A stretch of DNA of 64,000 nt. Source: Dongia_B soli (GTDB lineage Bacteria > Pseudomonadota > Alphaproteobacteria > Dongiales > Dongiaceae). Of this stretch, positions 33,658-43,047 are shown piece by piece. Position 1 is the first letter of the stretch. Each line of letters opens with the position of its first letter. Where the stretch lies: positions 1-64,000 of the forward strand of contig NZ_JAXCLW010000001.1 of NCBI RefSeq assembly GCF_034044715.1, in the 5' to 3' direction. Below the pieces are notes generated by a model. The model was not told where the DNA came from. It searched no databases and was given only the letters and a program-made list of their open reading frames with translations. The position numbers and the translations under genes were made by a program.

Positions 33658-33918
33658 CTGTATTCCTCCGTCACTGGCGACCATCTGCCCGGCATGCGAG
33701 GCGCCAGACCTGGTTCAGCATATAGGCTCTAAGGCCATCTGTGCCAATCTCCTGTGCCGGTCGCCCCGCGACCGGAGGGCGCAGCCGGCCATCAAACCAG
33801 GGAAACCAGACAGGAACCGGCAAGCGCGGTTGTGGCGTGGCCGTGTCAAACAGGTTAAAGTCGCCCCGGACCCTGGCTGCGTTTGCAGCCGGACGATGGA
33901 AAGGCCCGATTTTCATTC

Positions 33919-35352
33919 ATGACGACCAAGTCCGAGAAGAAACAGGCGGCGCAGCTGACCATGACCGATGGCGACGCCAATAAGATGTGGGGCGGCCGCT
34001 TCGCCGCCGGCCCGGCCGCGATCATGCAGCAGATCAATGCCTCCATCGATATCGATAAGCGGCTCTATGCCGAGGATATCGAAGGGTCGAAAGCGCATGC
34101 CCGCATGCTGGCCAAGCAAGGCATCCTGACACCCGCCGATGGCAAAGCGATTATCAATGGCCTGGATGCCGTGAAGGCCGAAATCGAGGCCGGGCGCTTC
34201 ACCTTCAAGACGGCTCTTGAAGACATCCACATGAATGTCGAGGCCCGCCTGCGCGAGCTGATCGGCGATGCTGCAGGGCGTCTTCATACGGCCCGCTCGC
34301 GCAACGATCAGGTCGCGACGGATTTCAAGCTATGGACTCGCCGCGCCATCGATGAGGTCAGTGCCGCTGCCCGCGATCTGGTCGCCGCCTTGCTCGATCG
34401 GGCGGAACAGCATGCCGGCACCGTGATGCCGGGCTTCACCCATCTGCAGCCAGCCCAGCCGATTACCTTCGGCCATCATCTGATGGCCTATGTCGAGATG
34501 TTCGGCCGCGATCTCGGCCGCCTCGCGGATTGTCGGGCGCGCCTTAATGAATGCCCGCTCGGCGCCGCAGCACTTGCCGGGACCTCCTTCCCCATCGACC
34601 GCCATGCGACGGCGACAGCTTTGGGCTTTGACCGGCCGTCAGCCAACTCGCTCGATGCGGTCTCGGACCGGGATTTCGCGCTGGAATATCTGAGCGGTCT
34701 TTCCATCCTCGCCGTACATCTGTCGCGCCTGGCCGAAGAGATCGTCATCTGGATGAGCGACGGCTTCCGCTACATCACCTTGAGTGATGCCTTCACCACC
34801 GGTTCGTCGATCATGCCGCAAAAGCGCAATCCCGATGCGGCCGAATTGGTGCGGGCCAAGGCTGGCCAGGTGATCGGCTCTCTCAATCAGTTGCTGATCA
34901 TCCTGAAAGGCCTGCCATTGGCCTATGGCAAGGATATGCAGGACGATAAGGCGCCGACCTTCGCCGCCACCGATACGATCGCGCTCTGCCTCGCGGCAAC
35001 GGCCGGCATGATCCGCGACATGACCGTCAACGAAGCCCGGCTGCGCGAGGCCACGAAGGGCGGCTTCCTGACCGCCACCGATCTCGCCGACTGGCTGGTC
35101 CGGGTTCTGGGCCTGCCCTTCCGCGACGCTCATCACGTCACCGGCTCGATCGTTGCCAAGGCTGAAGCTGCCGGTTGCCAATTGCATGAATTGCCGCTGG
35201 CCGAGATGCAGCAGATCGAACCGAAAATCACCACTGCCGTTTTCGACGTGCTCGGCGTCGATCAATCGGTCGCCAGCCGCAAAAGCTTTGGCGGCACGGC
35301 GCCGGATAATGTGCGCCGTGCGATTGGCGCAGCCAAGGAGCGTTTCCTATGA
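33919..35352 (+). CDS. argH: Argininosuccinate lyase
   Basis: ArgH splits argininosuccinate into arginine and fumarate, the last step of arginine synthesis. The 477-residue product has the fumarase/aspartase-superfamily signature GSSIMPQKRNPD, plus MWGGRFAAGPAAIMQQINASI, HTARSRNDQVATDFKLW and HLQPAQPITFGHHLMAY. The start is not certain: the chosen ATG has a weak ribosome site and a downstream ATG would remove a 14-residue lysine-rich lead. The leader has a perfect hairpin at 33757-33775. Its stop overlaps the start of the small lipoprotein gene lptM by four bases. Confidence 0.96.
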   Translation: MTTKSEKKQAAQLTMTDGDANKMWGGRFAAGPAAIMQQINASIDIDKRLYAEDIEGSKAHARMLAKQGILTPADGKAIINGLDAVKAEIEAGRFTFKTALEDIHMNVEARLRELIGDAAGRLHTARSRNDQVATDFKLWTRRAIDEVSAAARDLVAALLDRAEQHAGTVMPGFTHLQPAQPITFGHHLMAYVEMFGRDLGRLADCRARLNECPLGAAALAGTSFPIDRHATATALGFDRPSANSLDAVSDRDFALEYLSGLSILAVHLSRLAEEIVIWMSDGFRYITLSDAFTTGSSIMPQKRNPDAAELVRAKAGQVIGSLNQLLIILKGLPLAYGKDMQDDKAPTFAATDTIALCLAATAGMIRDMTVNEARLREATKGGFLTATDLADWLVRVLGLPFRDAHHVTGSIVAKAEAAGCQLHELPLAEMQQIEPKITTAVFDVLGVDQSVASRKSFGGTAPDNVRRAIGAAKERFL

Positions 35353-35528
35353 CCATGTCAAAGACTGTCGTCCGCCGCATTCTTTTGCCAATGCTGGCTG
35401 TCATCGCCGTTGGCAGCCTGGCTGGCTGTGGCAGGAACGGTGAGCCAGTTCTGCCCGACAAGAAGCAGGATGGTTTCCCCGCGCAATATCCCAGGAACAC
35501 CGACCCGCAATCCGGCGTCTTCAATTGA
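35349..35528 (+). CDS. lptM: LptM-like small lipoprotein
   Basis: This 59-residue protein is easily missed. It starts at an ATG overlapping the argH stop (ATGA) with AAGGAG eight bases upstream. The sequence is a short basic start, a hydrophobic segment (ILLPMLAVIAVGSLAGC) and a lipobox cysteine Cys27, then a polar tail containing GEPVLPDKKQDGFPAQYPR. The same size, lipobox and place between argH and lysA are found for LptM (YifL), which helps the LptD outer-membrane LPS translocon fold. The position next to lysA is conserved, so the call rests on synteny and architecture. Confidence 0.85.
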   Translation: MTMSKTVVRRILLPMLAVIAVGSLAGCGRNGEPVLPDKKQDGFPAQYPRNTDPQSGVFN

Positions 35529-35563
35529 TCCAGCCCGCTTGTCCTCGGCAACACGATACGATC

Positions 35564-36823
35564 ATGACTCACTTTCCCTATCTGAACGGGCAGCTGCATG
35601 TTGAGAATGTGCCTGTCGCCCGGATGGCCGAGGAAGTCGGCACCCCATTCTATTGCTATTCGACCGCTGCCATTACCGATCACTACCAGGCCTATGTCTC
35701 GGCCCTGCAGGATCTCGATGCCAAGGTCTATTACTCGCTGAAGGCAAACTCCAATCAAGCGGTTGTCGCTACCCTGGCACGGCTCGGCGCTGGCGGCGAT
35801 GTGGTTTCCCTCGGCGAGATGTATCGCGCTTTGAAGGCCGGCATTCCGGCCGACAAGATCGTATTCGCCGGTGTCGGCAAAACCCGCGACGAACTTGCCG
35901 AGGCGTTGAAGGCCGGCATCCATCAGATCAACGTCGAATCCGAGAGCGAGCTCGATACGCTGAGCGAGGTCGCAAAATCCCTGGGCAAGCAGGCGGTGAT
36001 CGCGCTGCGGATCAATCCGGATATCGATGCGAAGACCCATGCCAAGATTTCGACCGGTAAGTCGGAAAACAAATTTGGCATCGATATCGATCATGCGGCG
36101 CAGATCTATTCCCGCGCAGCCCGGCTGCCAGGCATCCGCGTCGCCGGCATCTCCTGTCACATCGGGTCGCAGCTGACCGATCTCACCCCTTACCGGGCGG
36201 CCTTTAGCCGCATTGCCGAATTGGTGACCAGCTTGCGCCGCGCCGGCCTGCCGGTGGAACGGGTCGATCTCGGCGGCGGCATCGGCATCGCTTATCGCAA
36301 CGAACAGACCATCGATCTCAAGGACTATGCGGCGGCTGTCCGCGAGATCATCGCGCCGCTTGGCTGCGCCATCGAGCTGGAACCGGGCCGCAGCATTGTC
36401 GGCAATGCGGGCCTGCTGATTACACGCGTCATCAATGTAAAATCGGGTGTCAGCCGCAAATTCGTCATCCTGGATGCGGCGATGAACGATCTGATCCGCC
36501 CTACCCTCTATGACGCCTATCACGACATCATTCCGGTGATGCAGCCTTCCAATGACGACCCCGTGAGCCGGGTCGACATTGTCGGTCCGGTTTGCGAGAC
36601 TGGTGATCGCTTTGCCGAACAGCGCGCGATGTCGCCATTGCAAGCCGGCGATCTGGTTGCCATCTGTTCGGCGGGTGCTTACGGCGCTGTCATGGCCTCC
36701 ACCTACAACACCCGGCTGCCGCCGGCCGAAGTTCTGGTGAAGGGCGATGCGTTCCAGGTGGTGCGGCCACGCCCAACTTATGACGCAATCATCGGGCAAG
36801 ACAGCGTACCTAGCTGGCTGTAG
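35564..36823 (+). CDS. lysA: Diaminopimelate decarboxylase
   Basis: LysA decarboxylates meso-diaminopimelate to lysine using PLP. The 419-residue product has the cofactor lysine in VYYSLKANSNQAVVATL, the glycine-rich phosphate loop VDLGGGIGIAY, the ELEPGRSIVGNAG motif, and the second active-site cysteine region GPVCETGD followed by CSAGAYGAVMASTYN. The chosen ATG aligns with MTHFPYLNGQLHVENVPV, the usual start; an in-frame ATG 13 codons earlier has nothing conserved before it. It follows lptM by 35 bases in the argH-lptM-lysA unit. Confidence 0.96.
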   Translation: MTHFPYLNGQLHVENVPVARMAEEVGTPFYCYSTAAITDHYQAYVSALQDLDAKVYYSLKANSNQAVVATLARLGAGGDVVSLGEMYRALKAGIPADKIVFAGVGKTRDELAEALKAGIHQINVESESELDTLSEVAKSLGKQAVIALRINPDIDAKTHAKISTGKSENKFGIDIDHAAQIYSRAARLPGIRVAGISCHIGSQLTDLTPYRAAFSRIAELVTSLRRAGLPVERVDLGGGIGIAYRNEQTIDLKDYAAAVREIIAPLGCAIELEPGRSIVGNAGLLITRVINVKSGVSRKFVILDAAMNDLIRPTLYDAYHDIIPVMQPSNDDPVSRVDIVGPVCETGDRFAEQRAMSPLQAGDLVAICSAGAYGAVMASTYNTRLPPAEVLVKGDAFQVVRPRPTYDAIIGQDSVPSWL

Positions 36824-36920
36824 ACTGTCGGGAGCCGCTATCGGCTGGTGAAGGCGACTGAGGGCAGCTACGGCCGAGCTAGGATCGAGACGGTGACGGC
36901 CGCAACCTGAAGGCTGCGTG

Positions 36921-39410
36921 ATGATGCAACGACAAGCCGAACCGCAGGATAGAGACCGGCAGAGCGGAGGCCCGGAGGCGCGGGCGGGTGGTCCCCATGC
37001 GGTGCTGCCTGGACATGTGCGCCCCTATCTGTGGCTTGCGCGCGCTTTCCTGATCCTGGAACGGCTGGCACCGCTCAGCCTGACTCTCGTTTTCATTCTC
37101 GGCATTTTCCTTACAGCCGCATTGTTCGGGCTGTTCCGCTACTTGCCGGCCTGGCTCCATGCCACGCTGTTGGCCGCGGCTTTTTTGACCTTGGTCGGCA
37201 CCGGCTGGTTGCAGTTGCGTCGCTTCACCTGGCCGGGCCGCGAGGCTGCCATCCGTCGCCTGGAACGTGACAGCAATCTGCCGCATCGACCGCTGACCCA
37301 TTTGAACGATGCCCTCTCGGCCGGAAAAGACGATCCGGGCCTCGCCGCGCTCTGGGCACAACATCGCGCGCGTCTCCTGGCGGCCATCGGTCGGCTTCGC
37401 GTGGCACCGCCCCGTGGCGACTGGTCATCGCGCGATCCCTACGCCTTGCGGGGGCTGCTGCTACTGCTGCTGGTGATTGCCATCATCGGGGCAGGTGACC
37501 TTTGGCCGCGCCGCTTGCTGCAAGCCCTGACACCGAATTTCGCGGGCTATGCCAGCAGCGAGAAGGTGACCGTCGAAGCCTGGATCACGCCGCCCGAATA
37601 TACCGGCCTGCCGCCCATCAGTCTGACGACGGGATCGGCGGCCGGTGATGCCATCTTGTCGGTGCCGACGGGCAGCAAATTGCTGGTTCAGGCCGAAGGT
37701 GTCGGTGCCAAAGCCGTCCTGACCGCCAATAATCAGTCCAGCGATTTCCGGATGCTCGACCCGCTCACCCAGCGGATCGAAACCAAGCTGACCGAGGGCA
37801 ACGGGATTGGCATTCGCGCGGCCGGCAGCACCCTGGCTGACTGGCATATCCGCATTGTTGCCGATCGCCCCCCGACAGCCGAATTCGCCGGCAATCCCAG
37901 CGCGACGGATCGCGGTGTCCTTCGCCTGGAATATCGCGCCTCTGACGATTACGGGGTCAAGGATCTGCGCGCTTTCATCCAGCGCGACGGGCAAACCATC
38001 GAAACCAGCCTTCCCCTGCAATCTTCGGACTCCAAGAAGGCCACAGGTTCCAGCTATCTCGATTTGACCTCACATCCTTGGGCCGGTTTGCCGGTTGAGA
38101 TGCGGCTGGTCGCGCGCGATGCGCTCGGTCAAATCGGCGCAACCGCGCCGATCGCTTTGACCTTGCCGGAGCGACAGTTCTTCCATCCCGTCGCGCGTGC
38201 CTTGATTGCCGCCCGCAAGCAACTGACCGAAGCACGTCTGGATGATCGCAAAGGCCTGCTCGCCATTGCGCGCGAGCTTTTCACGATCGGCGAGCAGCCC
38301 GAGACTTATGACCATAACCTCGCGGCCTATCTCGCCATCAATCTTGCCTGGCGGCAGTTGATCGATAGCCTGGGCATCGACCAGACCGGGCGCGAGAATT
38401 TGCAGCAATTGCTTTGGGATACCGCTCTTGCCATCGAGGATGGGGGGACAAGCCTCGCCATGCGCGACTTGCGGCGCTTGCAGCGCGAGCTTGAGGACGC
38501 CTTGGCGCGAAATGCCTCGCCGGAGGAAATAGAGGCCCTGATGAACAAGCTGCAGCAGGCCATGAATCAATATCTTCAGAATCTGCAGCAGCAATTGCAG
38601 CGCGCCGTGGAGAAGGGACTGAAGCTCGGTCCCGTCAATCCCAACAGCACCCGGCTAACGCAGCAGGATTTGAACGATATGCTGAACAATGCCCGGCGAA
38701 TGGCGCAGAACGGCGCGAAAGAATCTGCCCAGCAGATGTTGAACCGGCTGCAGCAGATGCTGGAAAACCTGCAGGCTGGCATGCCCAGCATGTCTGCGGG
38801 GAACGGGCAGAACCAGCAGATGATGAACGATCTCGGCCGCATCATGCAGCAACAGCAGAAACTGCTGGAGCAGACTTTCCGGATGCAGCGCGATCAGAAC
38901 GGTCAAGGTGGCCAAGGCCAAGAAGGCGATTCCGGCATGAGCGCTGCCGATCAGGAGGCCCTGCGCCACCAGCTCGGTAAGTTGATGCAGGATGTCGGTA
39001 ACGCGACCGGCAACTTACCGCAGGGCCTGGGCCAAGCCGAACAAGCGATGCGCGGTGCCGGGGAGGCTTTTCGCGAAGGCGATCTCGACAGCGCGGCAAA
39101 TTCACAGAACGAGGCGCTCAGCCACTTGCAACAAGGCCTGGGCCAGCTTGGACAGATGCTCAGTCAGAAATCAGGCGGCCAGCAGACCGGTCCTGGCAAA
39201 CGCGATCGGATGGATCCCTTCGGGCGGGCGGCGCCGGGGTCAGAAGATTCGGGTTCGAATGCGACCGAGACGACGGGTGTCAAGGTGCCGGACCAGGACC
39301 CCGCGCAGCGCAGCCGGCAAATTTTTGAGGAATTGCGCCAGCGGAGGAACGATCCGTCACGTCCCAAGCTGGAACGCGACTATATCGATCGCCTGCTGCG
39401 ACAGTTCTGA
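36921..39410 (+). CDS. DUF4175 family membrane protein (TIGR02302)
   Basis: This 829-residue protein has two hydrophobic helices near residues 45-95 and one at about 168-190, then a large periplasmic-type region. Residues 215-400 are beta-rich with repeats such as AWITPPEYTGLPPISL. From about 510 onward the chain is helical and unusually rich in Gln, Asn and Met (QQAMNQYLQNLQQQLQRAVE, RMAQNGAKESAQQMLNRLQ), suggestive of coiled coil. The family is restricted largely to alphaproteobacteria and has no established role. GAAGG seven bases before the ATG at 36921 supports that start over the GTG just before it. Neighbours are lysA and cpdR. Confidence 0.85.
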   Translation: MMQRQAEPQDRDRQSGGPEARAGGPHAVLPGHVRPYLWLARAFLILERLAPLSLTLVFILGIFLTAALFGLFRYLPAWLHATLLAAAFLTLVGTGWLQLRRFTWPGREAAIRRLERDSNLPHRPLTHLNDALSAGKDDPGLAALWAQHRARLLAAIGRLRVAPPRGDWSSRDPYALRGLLLLLLVIAIIGAGDLWPRRLLQALTPNFAGYASSEKVTVEAWITPPEYTGLPPISLTTGSAAGDAILSVPTGSKLLVQAEGVGAKAVLTANNQSSDFRMLDPLTQRIETKLTEGNGIGIRAAGSTLADWHIRIVADRPPTAEFAGNPSATDRGVLRLEYRASDDYGVKDLRAFIQRDGQTIETSLPLQSSDSKKATGSSYLDLTSHPWAGLPVEMRLVARDALGQIGATAPIALTLPERQFFHPVARALIAARKQLTEARLDDRKGLLAIARELFTIGEQPETYDHNLAAYLAINLAWRQLIDSLGIDQTGRENLQQLLWDTALAIEDGGTSLAMRDLRRLQRELEDALARNASPEEIEALMNKLQQAMNQYLQNLQQQLQRAVEKGLKLGPVNPNSTRLTQQDLNDMLNNARRMAQNGAKESAQQMLNRLQQMLENLQAGMPSMSAGNGQNQQMMNDLGRIMQQQQKLLEQTFRMQRDQNGQGGQGQEGDSGMSAADQEALRHQLGKLMQDVGNATGNLPQGLGQAEQAMRGAGEAFREGDLDSAANSQNEALSHLQQGLGQLGQMLSQKSGGQQTGPGKRDRMDPFGRAAPGSEDSGSNATETTGVKVPDQDPAQRSRQIFEELRQRRNDPSRPKLERDYIDRLLRQF

Positions 39411-39461
39411 CGGGTTTCTTTCGGCAAGATTTAGAGAACGCCCGGCGGCGCTCGGCTTGGG

Positions 39462-39839
39462 TTAAGCCGGCACCCCTCTGCGGCTTGCCAGCGCATCGTC
39501 GACGGCAGCGCAGATTTCTTTCAGAGAAAAGGGCTTGGCTACGACGCGGTCGATCAGCGCGTCGAGATTATGGGCCCGCTGCCGCTCCGAGGCAAAGCCC
39601 GTCATCATGACCACCGGCATCGCCGGCCGGACTTTGGTTGCCTTCAGAGCCAAGGCGATACCGTCCAGCCCAGGCATGACAATATCCGTCAGCATTAAAT
39701 CGAAAGGCGATTTCTCCAGCGCTTCAAGCGCGGAGCCCCCATCGGGCACCGCTGTCACTTGATGCCCGTAATAAGACAAGGCGCGAGAGACAAACTCTCG
39801 TACCGCTTCATCATCTTCCGCCAACAAAATCTCAGCCAC
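39462..39839 (-). CDS. cpdR: Single-domain response regulator CpdR
   Basis: CpdR is a receiver-only protein which in its unphosphorylated state helps ClpXP find cell-cycle substrates in Caulobacter. The 125-residue product starts at a GTG (VAEILLAEDDEAVREFV); codons upstream are Ser/Arg-rich and unlike the family. It has the acidic pair EDD near the start, the phosphoacceptor aspartate in DLMLTDIVMPGLDG, and the highly conserved tail MMTGFASERQRAHNLDALIDRVVAKPFSLKEICAAV. The tail is close to identical to CpdR from other species, so the call is firm. It converges on the DUF4175 gene. Confidence 0.93.
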   Translation of the reverse strand: MAEILLAEDDEAVREFVSRALSYYGHQVTAVPDGGSALEALEKSPFDLMLTDIVMPGLDGIALALKATKVRPAMPVVMMTGFASERQRAHNLDALIDRVVAKPFSLKEICAAVDDALASRRGVPA

Positions 39840-40193
39840 GTGATCACCATCTTGGGCTTGCACGCCACTTCGCGAGCGCCTGGACCGACTATTAACCGAA
39901 CCGCCGCCGATCAAAGATGCCATGCCGGTCAAGCTCGCACCATCACATCCCCGTGAGTCCGCCAAGCTTCCGGCCGGTTACCGAGAGCCCGGCAATTATA
40001 TGGCGCGTGGCAACCACGACCACAAGGCGCCCCGTTGACCGGCGTGGTAAACAAAACGTTGAAAAAGCGGTCGTACTTATTCCAATTCCGCACGTAGTCT
40101 GTGTCCTTCGCCAGGCCGCCTCATGACGGGCCGATTCGCCTGCGCCCAGTATGCAGCGAGGCTATTAATAAAACGTGGACTGGTGCGCTTCGC
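39840..40193. other. Intergenic stretch, nothing recognised
   Basis: These 354 bases lie between cpdR and the zinc-ribbon gene, both on the reverse strand. I find no open frame with family resemblance, no terminator and no clear RNA. An AT-rich segment GAGGCTATTAATAAAACG is at about 40158-40175. It may contain the cpdR promoter and unknown control sites. Confidence 0.45.
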
Positions 40194-41039
40194 TTATTCT
40201 GCGAAGTTGACGGTTACGCTGGCGGTGTTGTCGGGCAGGCCCTCATATACCGTGCGGAAAGACACGGTTTCTCCCGGCTCCAATGTCTGTTGCTCCAGAC
40301 GGAAGCTATGGGACGGCGACAATATCTGGCCGTCCTTATTCTTGGGCGTCGCCTGCAGCATCGGGGCGTGAATCGGATACTTCGAGATATTGAAAATATC
40401 GCCCGAGATCTCCAGCGCCTGCTGATCGTTCACGTCGCGCTTGACGATCTTGATATTGGAGATTTCCAGATCCTCGGCTGGGTTGCCGGTTTGAATCCCG
40501 ATCAGGCTATAGAGCTCCTCGGCACCGGGAATCGATCGGGCGATCATGTCGCGCAGAAAGAATGCAACAGCAAGCAAGCCAAGGATAACACCGAGCAACA
40601 GCAACAGGCTGCGGTAGCCGCCCCGCTTCGGCCGCTCCATCGGCGGCATTTTCGGCGGTACGGTGATCGGGCCACTTGGCCTTGCTTCCCGGGGTCTTAT
40701 GAGGCCGGAGGGAATGTCCGGCATGCCGGGGCCTCCCAGTACCGGCTCCATGACGGTGGCATCGCCAAGGGGGACATCGCTGACAGGGATCTCACCGACT
40801 CGCGCGTCGCCAGCGGCCTGCCTCGGCTCTGCCAGCGCAGCGAAGGGATCGGCGGCAGCGTCGCTAATTTGATCGGCGAAATCGGGGCCAGACGATGAGG
40901 TATCCTGCGCCTCGGCCGCAACCGGCATTTGCCGCCAGCGATGATCGCATTTCGCGCAACGGACCTTTCGCCCCGCCGGTCCGATCAGGGAATCGTCGAC
41001 CGTGAAGCTCGTTCCACAAGTTGGGCAACTGACAATCAC
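40194..41039 (-). CDS. Zinc-ribbon (MJ0042) and DUF3426 single-pass membrane protein
   Basis: This 281-residue protein starts with a four-cysteine zinc ribbon (CPTCGTSF...KVRCAKCDHRW), continues in a Pro/Ala/Asp-rich linker, has one membrane helix at about residues 145-163 (SLLLLLGVILGLLAVAFFL), and ends in a DUF3426-type beta domain (LEISGDIFNISKYPIHAPMLQATPKN). The ribbon should face the cytoplasm and the DUF3426 domain the periplasm. No function is established. It is divergent from ftsE across about 220 bases, a pairing I recall as common in Rhodospirillales. Confidence 0.87.
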   Translation of the reverse strand: MIVSCPTCGTSFTVDDSLIGPAGRKVRCAKCDHRWRQMPVAAEAQDTSSSGPDFADQISDAAADPFAALAEPRQAAGDARVGEIPVSDVPLGDATVMEPVLGGPGMPDIPSGLIRPREARPSGPITVPPKMPPMERPKRGGYRSLLLLLGVILGLLAVAFFLRDMIARSIPGAEELYSLIGIQTGNPAEDLEISNIKIVKRDVNDQQALEISGDIFNISKYPIHAPMLQATPKNKDGQILSPSHSFRLEQQTLEPGETVSFRTVYEGLPDNTASVTVNFAE

Positions 41040-41262
41040 GACTCGACAATGCTCCTTTAGGATCTGGCACTTTTATAAGTCTGAGGAAGCGACCTCGCAA
41101 GCAGGGCGCTCGGTTATCATCAAAATGCCCGAGTCGCCGTTCGATCGACCATCTGCAAGTTACGGGCGAATCGGCGATGCTGTAACCTCGCCCGCCTGGA
41201 CGAGCCGCTATCTGCTATGCCATCTTACGGCCGATTGGAATTCCTGCGGACGGATTGCCCCC

Positions 41263-41988
41263 TTGGTGCTGTTTGAAGACGTCGCGGTGCGCTATGGCGC
41301 CGGGCCGAACATCCTGCAAAATATCTCTTTTTCCTTGGCGCCGGGCTCCTTCCATTTCCTGGTGGGGGCCAGCGGCGCCGGCAAATCCTCCTTGCTGAAA
41401 TTGATGTACCTGGCGATGACGCCGGCGAGCGGCCTGGTCGATCTCTTCGGGCGCAACATCGCCACCCTGCGGCGGCAAGATCTGCCGGCCCTGCGCCGGC
41501 GAATCGGCGTCGTTTTTCAGGATTTCCGCTTGATCGGCCATTTGTCGGCGCTCGACAACGTCGCCTTGCCGTTGCGGATTGCGGGTCTGCGCGAGAGCGA
41601 GATCCGCAAGCATGTCACCGAGTTACTGGGCTGGGTGGGTCTTGCGGATCACCTGAACGATTTGCCGGCGACCCTGTCGGGCGGTCAGCAGCAACGCCTG
41701 GCCATCGCCCGGGCAGTGATTTCGCGTCCTAGCCTGTTGCTGGCCGACGAGCCGACCGGGAATGTCGATGACGTTATCGGCGTGCGCCTGATGTATCTGT
41801 TCGAAGAGCTGAACAAGATGGGGACCACCGTCGTCATCGCCACCCACAACGATCGCCTGGTCAGTCGTTTTACCCACCGTCAATTGCGCATCGAGAATAA
41901 TACTGTCAGGGCCTTCGATCCGATGCCGCCTAATTCGTCTCAAGCGCGGCCTGCGATTGCCACGGCAGGCAACCCCGCCAATGACTGA
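41263..41988 (+). CDS. ftsE: Cell-division ATP-binding protein FtsE
   Basis: FtsE is the ATPase of the FtsEX complex, which drives periplasmic cell-wall hydrolases at the division septum. The 241-residue product has Walker A GASGAGKSS, the Q-loop FQDFRLI, signature LSGGQQQRLAIARA, Walker B LLLADEPTGNVD and the switch His in IATHNDR. The start is TTG, which aligns with the first codon of other FtsE; in-frame codons upstream encode a non-conserved 80 residues. GGACGGA lies eight bases before it. It is followed by ftsX 16 bases later. A proline-rich C-terminal tail of about 20 residues is extra. Confidence 0.9.
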   Translation: MVLFEDVAVRYGAGPNILQNISFSLAPGSFHFLVGASGAGKSSLLKLMYLAMTPASGLVDLFGRNIATLRRQDLPALRRRIGVVFQDFRLIGHLSALDNVALPLRIAGLRESEIRKHVTELLGWVGLADHLNDLPATLSGGQQQRLAIARAVISRPSLLLADEPTGNVDDVIGVRLMYLFEELNKMGTTVVIATHNDRLVSRFTHRQLRIENNTVRAFDPMPPNSSQARPAIATAGNPAND

Positions 41989-42004
41989 TATCCGGACGAA
42001 TTAG

Positions 42005-42949
42005 ATGGCTTGGCGACGCTCAGACCTGCCATTGCATGGGGACCCGGCGGCCCGCTTCCTCCCCTGGATCCTCGGTTTCCTGGTTTATCTCTCTGCCCTC
42101 ATGGTGGGATGCAGCCTGATGATCGATCAGCTTGCCGATAACTGGCGGACCAGCCTGGCCGGCAACCTGACCGTCGAATTGCCGATCGATCCAACACTCG
42201 GCACCAAAGCGCGCGCCGACCGCCTGGATGCGGTCATCGACTTGATAACCGCGACGCCGGGCGTGACAGGGGCAACGGTTCTGGAACACGCCGAGCTGGA
42301 ACGGCTGCTGCGACCCTGGCTGGGCGACACGGTGGGCGAACTCGACGTCGCTTTACCCACCATGATCGCCGTCACGGCACACCAAGATGCGGTCATCGAC
42401 CGTGCCGATCTGCGCAACCGCCTGACCGCCATCGTCCCCGACACGCGGATCGACGATCATGGCGATTGGGTTGACGACGCGTTGCATTTTCTGCGCTCGA
42501 TGCAGGCTTTGGCGGTCTTCCTGGTCATCCTGGTCCTGACCACGGCGGCAGCGACCGTCATTTTCGTCACCCGAACCGGTCTTGCGGTTCATCAACCGGT
42601 TATCGAGATTCTGCATCTGGTTGGGGCACAGGACAGCTATATCGCCCGGCAGTTCCAAACCCAGTCGCTACGCGTCAGCCTGATGGGCGGAATCATCGGC
42701 ACTGCTCTTGCGGTACTGACGCTGATCGCAATGAAGCCGGTTTTGGGCAGCACGGTGCTCGATATGGCCGATATGGGCGAGGATCGCGGAGTTATGGCGG
42801 GTCATGGTCTGATGCAAGGGCTGACAAGCGGACTCGGCCTGACGCCCTGGCACTGGGCGGCCCTCGCCATCCTGCCATTGGCTATGGCGCTGCTGGCCAT
42901 GCTGACGGCACGCTGGACGGTTCTGCGCTCGATTAACCGGAGTCTCTAG
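42005..42949 (+). CDS. ftsX: Cell-division membrane protein FtsX
   Basis: FtsX is the permease-like partner of FtsE. The 314-residue protein has four membrane helices: one near residues 20-42, a periplasmic domain to about 165, then three helices at about 170-195, 217-240 and 278-302. The large extracellular loop is shorter than in E. coli. The segment EIHLVGA is present as EILHLVGAQDSYIARQFQ after the second helix, the typical FtsX signature. It lies 16 bases after ftsE. The M23 peptidase encoded at 51.1-51.9 kb is not linked and need not be its partner. Confidence 0.9.
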   Translation: MAWRRSDLPLHGDPAARFLPWILGFLVYLSALMVGCSLMIDQLADNWRTSLAGNLTVELPIDPTLGTKARADRLDAVIDLITATPGVTGATVLEHAELERLLRPWLGDTVGELDVALPTMIAVTAHQDAVIDRADLRNRLTAIVPDTRIDDHGDWVDDALHFLRSMQALAVFLVILVLTTAAATVIFVTRTGLAVHQPVIEILHLVGAQDSYIARQFQTQSLRVSLMGGIIGTALAVLTLIAMKPVLGSTVLDMADMGEDRGVMAGHGLMQGLTSGLGLTPWHWAALAILPLAMALLAMLTARWTVLRSINRSL

Positions 42950-43047
42950 TCCAGAATTTCGGCCAGACTCTCGGGCTGGCGACCGGCCCAACCGCCCACC
43001 ATAGCGGCTCATGACATTGCAACCTCAACCTGCTAAAACCCAGCGCC

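Noticed and set aside
35228..36799. 523-codon frame opposite lysA
   Set aside because: Shadow of lysA; no ribosome site or recognised domain.
39240..39260. tRNA-like GGTTCGAAT
   Set aside because: Inside the DUF4175 coding sequence; no acceptor stem.
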